Assembly (NCBI GenBank): GCA_033720735.1
Contig: JAWWBX010000031.1
Span: 1 to 23,013, forward strand
Origin: B8-G4 sp033720735
Lineage (GTDB): Bacteria; Bacteroidota; Bacteroidia; Chitinophagales; Saprospiraceae
Direction of reading: 5' to 3'
Length of the DNA stretch: 23,013 bases
In this document: piece by piece, positions 14,981 to 21,891 of the stretch
Layout: each line of letters begins with the position of its first letter
Position numbering within the stretch: position 1 is the stretch's first letter
Made by a program: the position numbers and the translations under genes
Notes under the pieces: generated by a model
Databases searched by the model: none
The model's input: only the letters and a program-made list of their open reading frames with translations
Told to the model about the DNA's origin: nothing

Positions 14981-15574
14981 TCACCGCATCCTCGGCCGGC
15001 CACGCTTCTTGCTCATGTGCATGGCGCCGGACCGCGCATGCTTCAATTGCCCGCGCTGATTGAAAGCTTTCTCGAATTGTTTGATCTGGGCGCGCACATT
15101 CGGCTCGGTCACTTTCATCTTCTTGACCTGGTGAAACAGTGACTTGGCCTTGTTCCAGCGGCCCTTGCTGGCATGGATATTGGCCAGTTGCAGGAAGACC
15201 ATGGCGCGTTCTGTGTCCGACGGCAATTTGAGCTCACTTGCCTTGTTAAACCATTCCTCTGCCTCGTCGGTACGGTTGAGGTTCATGGCGAGCGAACCTT
15301 TGATGATGTAGTAGAACGCCCGATTGGTGACGTACAGCAGGTTGGGTTTCCACGTCAGGCTGAGACGCCTCTCGGCGGCGACAAACTCCATTTTCTCGAT
15401 AAGCTGCGAGGTAGACTGGATCGTACCGAGCATGATATAGCTGACCAGGAAGGCGATCCCGATCAGGTAGAAGGGCAGGGCATACCAAAAACTCACCGTG
15501 GCGGTCAGGATCACGGCACCGATCAGACACACTGCAATCACAGCCCATTTCACATAAATATTGATCGTAAACAT
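14981..15574 (-). CDS. hypothetical membrane protein with two N-terminal helices and TPR-like repeats
   Basis: A 197-residue protein I do not recognise by name. It has two hydrophobic helices near residues 8-27 and 31-50 (VKWAVIAVCLIGAVIL, then YALPFYLIGIAFLVSYIML), probably a hairpin with the rest in the cytoplasm. Residues about 80-150 look like two TPR units (YYIIKGSLAMNLNRTDEAEE; VFLQLANIHASKGRWNKAKS). The C-terminus is strongly basic and ends KKRGRPRMR, which resembles an AT-hook core (RGRP). A TAACTTTG promoter element lies about 27 bp upstream. It is divergent from nagB across a perfect inverted repeat. The four-helix cassette begins 10 bp past its stop. A role in a membrane-bound assembly is a guess. 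Confidence 0.75.
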   Translation of the reverse strand: MFTINIYVKWAVIAVCLIGAVILTATVSFWYALPFYLIGIAFLVSYIMLGTIQSTSQLIEKMEFVAAERRLSLTWKPNLLYVTNRAFYYIIKGSLAMNLNRTDEAEEWFNKASELKLPSDTERAMVFLQLANIHASKGRWNKAKSLFHQVKKMKVTEPNVRAQIKQFEKAFNQRGQLKHARSGAMHMSKKRGRPRMR

Positions 15575-15600
15575 GTACTACCGCGAATTGGTCAGAGGCA

Positions 15601-15608
15601 CAAAGTTA
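15601..15608 (-). promoter_or_regulatory. predicted promoter -7 element of the TPR membrane protein gene
   Basis: The minus strand reads TAACTTTG, an exact TAnnTTTG match, 27 bases upstream of the ATG. No TTG is seen at the expected -33 distance; that position falls within or beside the inverted repeat at 15620-15650. Confidence 0.45.
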
Positions 15609-15619
15609 CCAAAGGGATA

Positions 15620-15650
15620 GACTTTCGAAGTCTGCGAGACTTCGAAAGTC
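15620..15650. repeat. perfect 13-bp inverted repeat between divergent genes
   Basis: GACTTTCGAAGTC (15620-15632), spacer TGCGA, then GACTTCGAAAGTC (15638-15650). The arms are exact reverse complements, extendable by one A-T pair, and each arm is itself nearly palindromic around TCGA. It could be an operator shared by the divergent genes or a dispersed extragenic palindrome. Confidence 0.85.
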
Positions 15651-15694
15651 TGGCATCCTCAAAATCAATACCTTAATGGCTCGAAATCCCGGCC

Positions 15695-17611
15695 ATGGAT
15701 CACGTCCTCCGTTATACCTACAAGTCGTTTGAGAAGCTGCCGGTCCGCATCTGGGGCAACAGCGAGGAATGCAGCAGGCATATCGCCCAGTCCATCGCCC
15801 TGGCCATTCGCCAGAAGCAGCAGGACGGACAACAGCTGGTACTGGGCCTGGCAACCGGCTCAACTCCCACCAAGGTCTATGACATCCTCGTGCGCATGCA
15901 CCGGGAGGATGGCCTGAGTTTCCACAACGTGGTCACATTCAATCTGGACGAGTATTACCCGATGCAACCCGACAATGTGCACAGCTACGTCCATTTCATG
16001 AATGAATACCTCTTCGATCATGTCGACATTCCGCGCGAACACATCCATATCCCGGACGGGACCATCAGCATGGATCACCTGTCTGAATACTGCGCAGAAT
16101 ACGAACAGGCGATCGAAGCAGCCGGCGGGATTGACATCCAGATCCTGGGGATCGGCAGGACCGGACACATCGGGTTCAACGAGCCCGGGTCATGGGAAAC
16201 ATCGACCACCCGGCTGGTCAAGCTGGACGAGGTGACCCGGCGGGACGCCGCCAAGGATTTTTACGGCCTCGACAATGTACCGATGCACGCCATCACGATG
16301 GGGATCCAAAGCATCCTGAACGCACGCAAAGTATACCTCCTCGCCTGGGGTGAGCACAAGGCACCCATGATCCGGCAGACGGTCGAAGGGCCCGCTGTGA
16401 GTGCCATCCCTGCCTCCTTTCTGCAGATGCATCGCGATGCCCAGGTCCATCTGGATGCAGCCGCGGCGACCGAGCTCACACGCATCAAGACACCCTGGCT
16501 GGTCGGCATGACCAACTGGAATGACGACCTGGTCTGCAAGGCGGTGGTGTGGCTCTCCCAAAAACTGGATAAACCGATCCTGAAACTCACCAATGAGGAC
16601 TACAACGAGAACAGTCTCAGCGAGCTGATCCTGGAAAAGGACTCGGCATACGCCATCAACCTCGATATCTTCAACCGCTTGCAGCGCACCATCACGGGCT
16701 GGCCAGGGGGCAAACCAAACGCCGATGACTCCCATCGGCCGGAACGCGCCAAGCCCGACAAGAAGCGGGTGATCATCTTCTCTCCGCATCCCGATGACGA
16801 TGTGATCTCCATGGGCGGTACGTTTCTGCGGCTCGTCGAACAGGGGCACGACGTCCATGTGGCGTATCAGACCTCGGGCAATATCGCCGTGCATGATCAT
16901 GACGCATTGCGATACCTCGAATTTTCACAGGACCTGCTCGACCATCTCGACATGCCCAGCGGTGCCTTTGACACCGAGCACACGGAGATCCGTCAGTTCA
17001 TGGCCAGCAAACAGGTTGGCGATGCTGATGTCGCCCTGCTGGCGAAGATCAAGGGATGGATCCGCAAGGGCGAGGCCACCGCGGCCGCACGGTTTTGTGG
17101 AGTCAGCGATGAGAACATCCATTTCCTGAACATGCCGTTTTATGAGACCGGCTCGGTCCGTAAAAAGGAGATCACGGACGCCGATTGCTCCATCATCAGA
17201 AGCCTGCTGGACCAGATCCGACCTCACCAGGTGTTTGCCGCCGGGGATCTCGCCGACCCGCATGACACTCACCGCAAATGTCTCAACGCCATTATCCGAT
17301 CGATGCAGGATCTGAAGGACGCACCCTGGATGCAGGCGTGCTGGTTGTGGCTGTACCGCGGTGCCTGGCATGAATGGAGCATTGACGAGATCCAGATGGC
17401 CGTACCGCTCAGTCCGGCCGAACTGCTGAAGAAGCGGCAGGCCATTTTCATGCATCAATCCCAAAAAGACCGTCCGCCCTTCCCGGGCGATGATGAACGT
17501 GAATTCTGGCAGCGCGCCGAACAGCGCAACCGGTTGCTCGCGCACCACTACAACGCCCTTGGACTTGCCGAGTATGAGGCCATGGAGGCGTTCCGGCGAT
17601 ACGAGATCTGA
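15695..17611 (+). CDS. nagB: glucosamine-6-phosphate deaminase fused to a PIG-L (LmbE-like) deacetylase domain
   Basis: A 638-residue two-domain protein. Residues about 1-290 are a NagB-type deaminase, which converts glucosamine 6-phosphate to fructose 6-phosphate and ammonia. The phosphate loop is GLATGSTPTKVYD and the enolisation aspartate is Asp85 in NLDEYY. The active-site loop reads GIGRTGHIGFNEPGS, with His158 and Glu163 present but Thr156 where E. coli NagB has Asp141. Residues from about 355 on form a PIG-L/LmbE domain with the zinc motif SPHPDDDVISMGG and DPHDTHRK as the second ligand region, the fold of N-acetylglucosamine deacetylases. The fusion is a known Bacteroidota arrangement. 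It could deacetylate and then deaminate amino sugars, but that coupling is an inference. The SSS symporter gene follows after 66 bp. Confidence 0.9.
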   Translation: MDHVLRYTYKSFEKLPVRIWGNSEECSRHIAQSIALAIRQKQQDGQQLVLGLATGSTPTKVYDILVRMHREDGLSFHNVVTFNLDEYYPMQPDNVHSYVHFMNEYLFDHVDIPREHIHIPDGTISMDHLSEYCAEYEQAIEAAGGIDIQILGIGRTGHIGFNEPGSWETSTTRLVKLDEVTRRDAAKDFYGLDNVPMHAITMGIQSILNARKVYLLAWGEHKAPMIRQTVEGPAVSAIPASFLQMHRDAQVHLDAAAATELTRIKTPWLVGMTNWNDDLVCKAVVWLSQKLDKPILKLTNEDYNENSLSELILEKDSAYAINLDIFNRLQRTITGWPGGKPNADDSHRPERAKPDKKRVIIFSPHPDDDVISMGGTFLRLVEQGHDVHVAYQTSGNIAVHDHDALRYLEFSQDLLDHLDMPSGAFDTEHTEIRQFMASKQVGDADVALLAKIKGWIRKGEATAAARFCGVSDENIHFLNMPFYETGSVRKKEITDADCSIIRSLLDQIRPHQVFAAGDLADPHDTHRKCLNAIIRSMQDLKDAPWMQACWLWLYRGAWHEWSIDEIQMAVPLSPAELLKKRQAIFMHQSQKDRPPFPGDDEREFWQRAEQRNRLLAHHYNALGLAEYEAMEAFRRYEI

Positions 17612-17677
17612 TGGGCGTTACTCGCGTGATGATTCCGACCATTCTCCGTATCATGTACCAGTATACCTGACACGTCC

Positions 17678-19441
17678 ATGCAACTCGCTACTATCGACTG
17701 GCTGATCGTCCTTGCTTTCTTCGCATTATCGCTGGCCATCGGTCTTCTGGTCGCACGCAAGTCCAGCAAGAACAGCGTGGAGTTCTTTCTCTCAGGCCGC
17801 AATATGCCCTGGTGGCTGCTTGGTGTATCCATGGTGGCCACGACCTTTTCGGCCGACACACCCAACCTTGTCACCGACATCATCCGCAAAAATGGCGTTG
17901 CCGGCAACTGGGTCTGGTGGGCCTTTCTCCTGACCGGCATGCTCACGGTCTTTGTTTATGCCAAATTGTGGCGACGGTCAGGGATCCTGACAGATCTGGA
18001 GTTCTACGAATTGCGTTACTCCGGCAAACCAGCCGCGTTCCTGCGCGGGTTTCGCGCCATTTATCTGGGGGTCATTTTCAACGTGATGATCATGGCGACG
18101 GTCGCACTGGCGGGGATCAAGATCGCAGGTGTCCTCCTCGGATTGTCTCCGGTCGAGACGGTCGTCTACGGGGGGCTGATCACCGTGCTCTACACGTCTC
18201 TCGGAGGTCTGCGAGGAGTGATCCTGACGGATTTCTTCCAGTTTATCCTGGCGATGGTGGGGATGGTCGGCGCAGCGGTGGTGGTGCTCCGCTTGCCGGA
18301 TATCGGCGGCCTTTCCGGCCTGTTGACTGCTCCAGCAGTAACCGACAAATTGCCCCTCTTCCCATCCTTTGACGACCCGGCCGTCTGGGTACCGTTGTTG
18401 TTGATCCCCCTGGCGGTCCAGTGGTGGAGCTCGTGGTACCCGGGCGCGGAGCCGGGTGGTGGTGGTTATGTCGCGCAGCGCATGCTGGCGGCCAAAAACG
18501 AACGACATGCTGTCGGGGCTACCCTCCTGTTCAATATTGCGCACTACGCGCTACGCCCATGGCCCTGGATCATCATCGCCTTGTGTTCGATCATCGTATT
18601 TCCTGACCTTGACGCACTCCGCACGGCGTTTCCGAATCTCGATCCGGATATCATCGACGACGATCTGGCCTTTTCCGCGATGTTGTCCACACTGCCGCGC
18701 GGGTTGCTCGGACTGGTGATCGCCGCGTTGATTGCCGCCTTTATGTCCACGATCTCGACGCACCTCAACTGGGGCGCGTCGTACGTTGTGAATGATTTCT
18801 ATGCGCGCTTTGTCGAACCCGATGCGTCGGAGCGCAAACTCGTCAACCTGGGACGGCTCACGACCGTTGCCCTGATGATCCTGGCGGGTATGCTGGCCTT
18901 GCTGTTGTCTAATGCACTGCAGGCTTTCGGGATCCTGTTGCAGATCGGTGCGGGGACCGGCCTCATCTTCATCCTGCGCTGGTTTTGGTGGCGCGTCAAT
19001 GCGTATACCGAGATCGTGGCGATGTTTGTGTCGTTTGCGATTGCAATCTATTTCGAAGCGTGGTATGATGGTGATCTGGCAACCCATTGGCGGCTGGTCG
19101 TCGGAGTGGGTGTTACGACAGCCGTGTGGATGGCAGCTACTTTCCTGACCCGTCCCACTGACACACAAGTACTGAAGTCTTTTCTGCGCAGGATCCGTCC
19201 GTATGGCGCCGGCTGGCGACCGATCCTGCGCCAGCCTGATATGCATGACGTGCGTACTGACGGGCGCCTTGGCGTTGAGCTCACCAGCATGGTCTGCGGC
19301 TGCCTGCTGGTTTATGGCCTCCTGTTTGCCACCGGATACATCATTTACGGACAGTGGACCACCGGCCTGCTGATGCTGGGGATCGCCGCCACGGCCGGTA
19401 TCTTGCTTTATCGCAACTGGGGGCGACTGCGCTTTGAGTGA
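17678..19441 (+). CDS. sodium:solute symporter (SSS family)
   Basis: A 587-residue inner-membrane protein with about 13-14 hydrophobic helices. The N-terminus DWLIVLAFFALSLAIGLLVA and the following EFFLSGRNMPWWLLGVSM segment are typical of SSS sodium symporters. The family signature appears near residues 167-196 as LYTSLGGLRGVILTDFFQF. The segment WWSSWYPGAEPGGGGYVAQR is also shared by the group resembling sugar transporters. Lying 66 bp after the nagB fusion on the same strand, it probably imports the sugar or amino sugar that NagB-PIG-L processes, energised by sodium; the substrate is an inference. The 3' end overlaps the convergent methyltransferase gene by 34 bases, so no terminator stands between them. 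Confidence 0.93.
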   Translation: MQLATIDWLIVLAFFALSLAIGLLVARKSSKNSVEFFLSGRNMPWWLLGVSMVATTFSADTPNLVTDIIRKNGVAGNWVWWAFLLTGMLTVFVYAKLWRRSGILTDLEFYELRYSGKPAAFLRGFRAIYLGVIFNVMIMATVALAGIKIAGVLLGLSPVETVVYGGLITVLYTSLGGLRGVILTDFFQFILAMVGMVGAAVVVLRLPDIGGLSGLLTAPAVTDKLPLFPSFDDPAVWVPLLLIPLAVQWWSSWYPGAEPGGGGYVAQRMLAAKNERHAVGATLLFNIAHYALRPWPWIIIALCSIIVFPDLDALRTAFPNLDPDIIDDDLAFSAMLSTLPRGLLGLVIAALIAAFMSTISTHLNWGASYVVNDFYARFVEPDASERKLVNLGRLTTVALMILAGMLALLLSNALQAFGILLQIGAGTGLIFILRWFWWRVNAYTEIVAMFVSFAIAIYFEAWYDGDLATHWRLVVGVGVTTAVWMAATFLTRPTDTQVLKSFLRRIRPYGAGWRPILRQPDMHDVRTDGRLGVELTSMVCGCLLVYGLLFATGYIIYGQWTTGLLMLGIAATAGILLYRNWGRLRFE

Positions 19442-20145
19442 CGATCCTTGGTGGATACCAGCTTGGTGCGGTCGCTCACGAGCATCCAGTTTCCTCCGAC
19501 GTCCAGGTAACCTCCTTGCGGAAACACGGGCAAGAACTGCTCGTGCAGGAAGGTCTGCGTTTGGGCCTTGTCGCGTTTCGACTGTGCCAGGCAGTTGTAG
19601 AGCACAATACCCTCCTGGCCGGTAGCGCGTCGCAGGCCATCCAGGAACTCGTCACTCTCAAATTTGTCCGGGGTCGTATCGTCTATAAAGATGTCCATGC
19701 ACACGATGTCAAACTCCCGGGTATTGTGCAGCACAAAATCATACCCATCAGCGTGTACCAGGGTGACCGGCGCACCGAGTTGCGGGATGACGTACTTGCT
19801 CGCCAGATACAGGACATGCTCGTCGATCTCTACGCCAGTATATACATACCGCTTTCCGAAGGTATATTCAAGCATGTACGGGATGCTGCACAACCCGACG
19901 CCCAGCAGCAACACATGCGCCGGCCGGGGCATCTGCTCCCAGTCCAGGGTCTCAAACGTTCTGCGGTAGTTGCTGTACAGGTCAGCGTATGAGTAGACCG
20001 CGTTCTTCGTGGACAGCTGATAACGCCCTCGTGACAGGCTCACATAAAGATGGCGGTTGACTTCGGAGGGCGCGCTTTCGATGTGGATTTCCACGAGGTA
20101 ACTCAGCCAGCGCCTCCAGAGCGGTTGGCTCACCCTCGCTCCCAT
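19408..20145 (-). CDS. spermidine-synthase-like SAM-dependent methyltransferase-fold protein
   Basis: A 245-residue protein with a Rossmann methyltransferase core. LLLGVGLCSIPYML (residues 79-92) is the nucleotide loop, GVEIDEHV (104-111) supplies the acidic ribose-binding residue, HADGYDFV (131-138) and DIVCMDIFIDD (146-156) follow. This order resembles spermidine synthase (SpeE) and related fused or standalone 'spermidine synthase-like' proteins, but the D.[ST]DP-type polyamine catalytic motif is not clearly present. Whether it makes polyamine or methylates something else is open. The ATG lies inside the last codons of the GlmU-like gene (16-base overlap), indicating translational coupling. 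The C-terminal 11 codons overlap the convergent symporter gene and encode a basic tail. Confidence 0.7.
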   Translation of the reverse strand: MGARVSQPLWRRWLSYLVEIHIESAPSEVNRHLYVSLSRGRYQLSTKNAVYSYADLYSNYRRTFETLDWEQMPRPAHVLLLGVGLCSIPYMLEYTFGKRYVYTGVEIDEHVLYLASKYVIPQLGAPVTLVHADGYDFVLHNTREFDIVCMDIFIDDTTPDKFESDEFLDGLRRATGQEGIVLYNCLAQSKRDKAQTQTFLHEQFLPVFPQGGYLDVGGNWMLVSDRTKLVSTKDRHSKRSRPQLR

Positions 20146-21335
20146 GACCTGTATTCAGCTGTTCGCTCCAGGATCGCGGCCATCAGACGTCGATCTGCTT
20201 CTGTCAGCGCAATGCCGCGACGCGTCATGACCGTCTCTGCTGTAGCAAGGGCCTTGTCAAGGCTGTAGGTCGACATGCCCTTGGGGCCGCCCCAACTGAA
20301 GGACGGGATGAAATTGCGCGTGTATCCTGCTCCGAAAATATTGGCACTCACTCCTGCCACCGTGCCGGTGTTGAACATGGTATTGATCCCGCATTTGGAG
20401 TGGTCACCCATGATCAGACCGCAAAACTGCTGCCCGGTGCGTTCAAATCGCCCCAGGGCATAATTCCACAGCCTTACTTCCGAATAGGTGTTCTTGAGAT
20501 TGGAGGTGTTGGTGTCGGCGCCGATATTACACCATTCACCGATGACTGAATTACCGAGAAATCCCTCATGCCCTTTGTTGGAATAGCCCATCATGACCGA
20601 ATTCTTGACTTCACCGCCGACTTTGCAGTGCGGTCCAAAGCTCGAAGGGCCATATACTTTGGTGCCCATTTTGAGCACCGCTCCTTCGCCGATGGCGAGC
20701 GGCCCGCGCAGCAGGCTCCCCTCCATCACGACAGCATCACGCCCGATGTAAATCGGCCCTTCGGTCGTGTTGAGCACCGAGCAGTGCACTGAGGCTCCTT
20801 CTTCCATAAAGACCGGTCCTGTGCCGATACGCTGATTGTCGGGCGGAAGCGGGCGTGAGCTGCGGTCGCGGGTCAGCAGACGGTAATCTTCCAGGATCTC
20901 CTGTCCGCAGTAGGTAAACAGCTCCCAGGGGCGGGTAACGCGACGCACCGGGGTCTCACGCAGTGAATAACCCGCGATCTCATCGCCAAACGATCCGTCG
21001 ATCAACGCATCAAACTCGTCGCCCGGGATGCGCGCAGCCACGAGGTCGCCGTCGGTCATCAGTGCTTCATTGATATTGAGCTCGGAGACGAGCTTGAGGA
21101 GCTGGGCATTGGGCAACACCGACCCGTTGATGACCAGATTGTCCTCGGCGATCACAATGGGATACTTCTCAGTGAGATAGTCGCTCGTAATCCACGATGC
21201 GGAGCCATGCAGACCTTGCTCCCACTTCTCACGGATCGTGCGAATGCCAACCCGCAGCTCCGAAACGGGCCGGGTGAACGTAAGGGGCAATAAGTGATCT
21301 CGTGACTCGTCGTCGAAGAGAATGAGGTTCCTCAT
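20130..21335 (-). CDS. GlmU-like putative sugar nucleotidyltransferase / acyltransferase (Bacteroidota type)
   Basis: A 401-residue protein of the alternative GlmU family of Bacteroidota (the group described as TIGR03991), proposed to act in UDP-N-acetylglucosamine synthesis. The N-terminus LILFDDESRDHLLPLTFTRP followed by VSELRVGI is a divergent nucleotidyltransferase start. From about residue 160 the protein is a left-handed beta-helix with hexapeptide repeats (IYIGRDAVVMEGSLLRGPLA, then IGEGAVLKMG and others). Motifs such as GHSN-like YSNKGHEGFLGNSVIGEWCN and GDHSKCGINTMFNTGTVAG match the family. The start ATG lies only four bases beyond the U-tract of the rpmE2 terminator. The downstream methyltransferase gene overlaps its stop. 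Confidence 0.85.
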   Translation of the reverse strand: MRNLILFDDESRDHLLPLTFTRPVSELRVGIRTIREKWEQGLHGSASWITSDYLTEKYPIVIAEDNLVINGSVLPNAQLLKLVSELNINEALMTDGDLVAARIPGDEFDALIDGSFGDEIAGYSLRETPVRRVTRPWELFTYCGQEILEDYRLLTRDRSSRPLPPDNQRIGTGPVFMEEGASVHCSVLNTTEGPIYIGRDAVVMEGSLLRGPLAIGEGAVLKMGTKVYGPSSFGPHCKVGGEVKNSVMMGYSNKGHEGFLGNSVIGEWCNIGADTNTSNLKNTYSEVRLWNYALGRFERTGQQFCGLIMGDHSKCGINTMFNTGTVAGVSANIFGAGYTRNFIPSFSWGGPKGMSTYSLDKALATAETVMTRRGIALTEADRRLMAAILERTAEYRSWERG

Positions 21336-21339
21336 GGGG

Positions 21340-21370
21340 TAAAAATAAGAAGCCCCACTTTTGTGAGGCT
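21340..21370 (-). terminator. intrinsic terminator between rpmE2 and the GlmU-like gene
   Basis: AGCCCCAC (21351-21358) pairs with GTGAGGCT (21363-21370) around a TTTT loop, with one C-A mismatch. On the minus strand it is followed by TCTTATTTTT. It sits 15 bases past the rpmE2 stop and 4 bases before the next ATG, so it could end the rpmE2 message or attenuate readthrough. Confidence 0.65.
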
Positions 21371-21384
21371 CTTACTTTCAGATG

Positions 21385-21657
21385 TTACTCTTCGTCTTGT
21401 TTCGCGTATTTCGTCTTGGCAAATTTCTTGTTGAACTTGTCAATCCGTCCGGCGGTATCGACGAATTTCATCTTACCTGTGAAAAAGGGATGAGACTTGC
21501 TGGAAATTTCAAGTTTGACCAGCGGGTATTCGTTGCCATCCTCCCATTTGATGGTATCCTTCGTCGGCGCACATGACCGCGTCAGAAATGCCTCCCCACA
21601 GGAGAAGTCCTTAAACACCACCAGGCGGTAATTATCAGGATGAATGTCTTTTTTCAT
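21385..21657 (-). CDS. rpmE2: 50S ribosomal protein L31 type B
   Basis: A 90-residue L31 of the long, type B form (no CxxC zinc pairs). It begins MKKDIHPDNYRLVVFKDFSC and contains KDTIKWEDGNEYPLVKLEIS and SHPFFTGKMKFVDTAGRIDK, the hallmark segments. The frame is open upstream to 21738, but the conserved MKKDIHP sets the start at 21657. A TATCTTTG promoter element at 21680-21687 leaves a leader of about 15-20 nt. A terminator follows directly, so it is probably transcribed mainly as a single gene. Confidence 0.96.
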   Translation of the reverse strand: MKKDIHPDNYRLVVFKDFSCGEAFLTRSCAPTKDTIKWEDGNEYPLVKLEISSKSHPFFTGKMKFVDTAGRIDKFNKKFAKTKYAKQDEE

Positions 21658-21679
21658 ACCGATTCGTTTTAAGAGCACG

Positions 21680-21687
21680 CAAAGATA
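21680..21687 (-). promoter_or_regulatory. predicted rpmE2 promoter -7 element
   Basis: The minus strand reads TATCTTTG, an exact TAnnTTTG match, 22 bases upstream of the rpmE2 ATG. A TTG 23 bases further upstream is a poor -33 candidate. Confidence 0.6.
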
Positions 21688-21891
21688 GGGATTTCCCGGA
21701 AAAAGTACCCCAACACCCACGCACGAGCAGTGAACCACAGATCCGGCAGCAGTGTGTGCCGCGCTGGCCCGCCCCGGCTCCTCCGCACGCCCATCAGCGC
21801 GACGCTCATCAGGGTAACTTTTTGCAGCTTCTGACGTTTACTCTCCGAATCAATGCGCTTCCCACTGCGAAACGTTGTACACATCCTTTCC

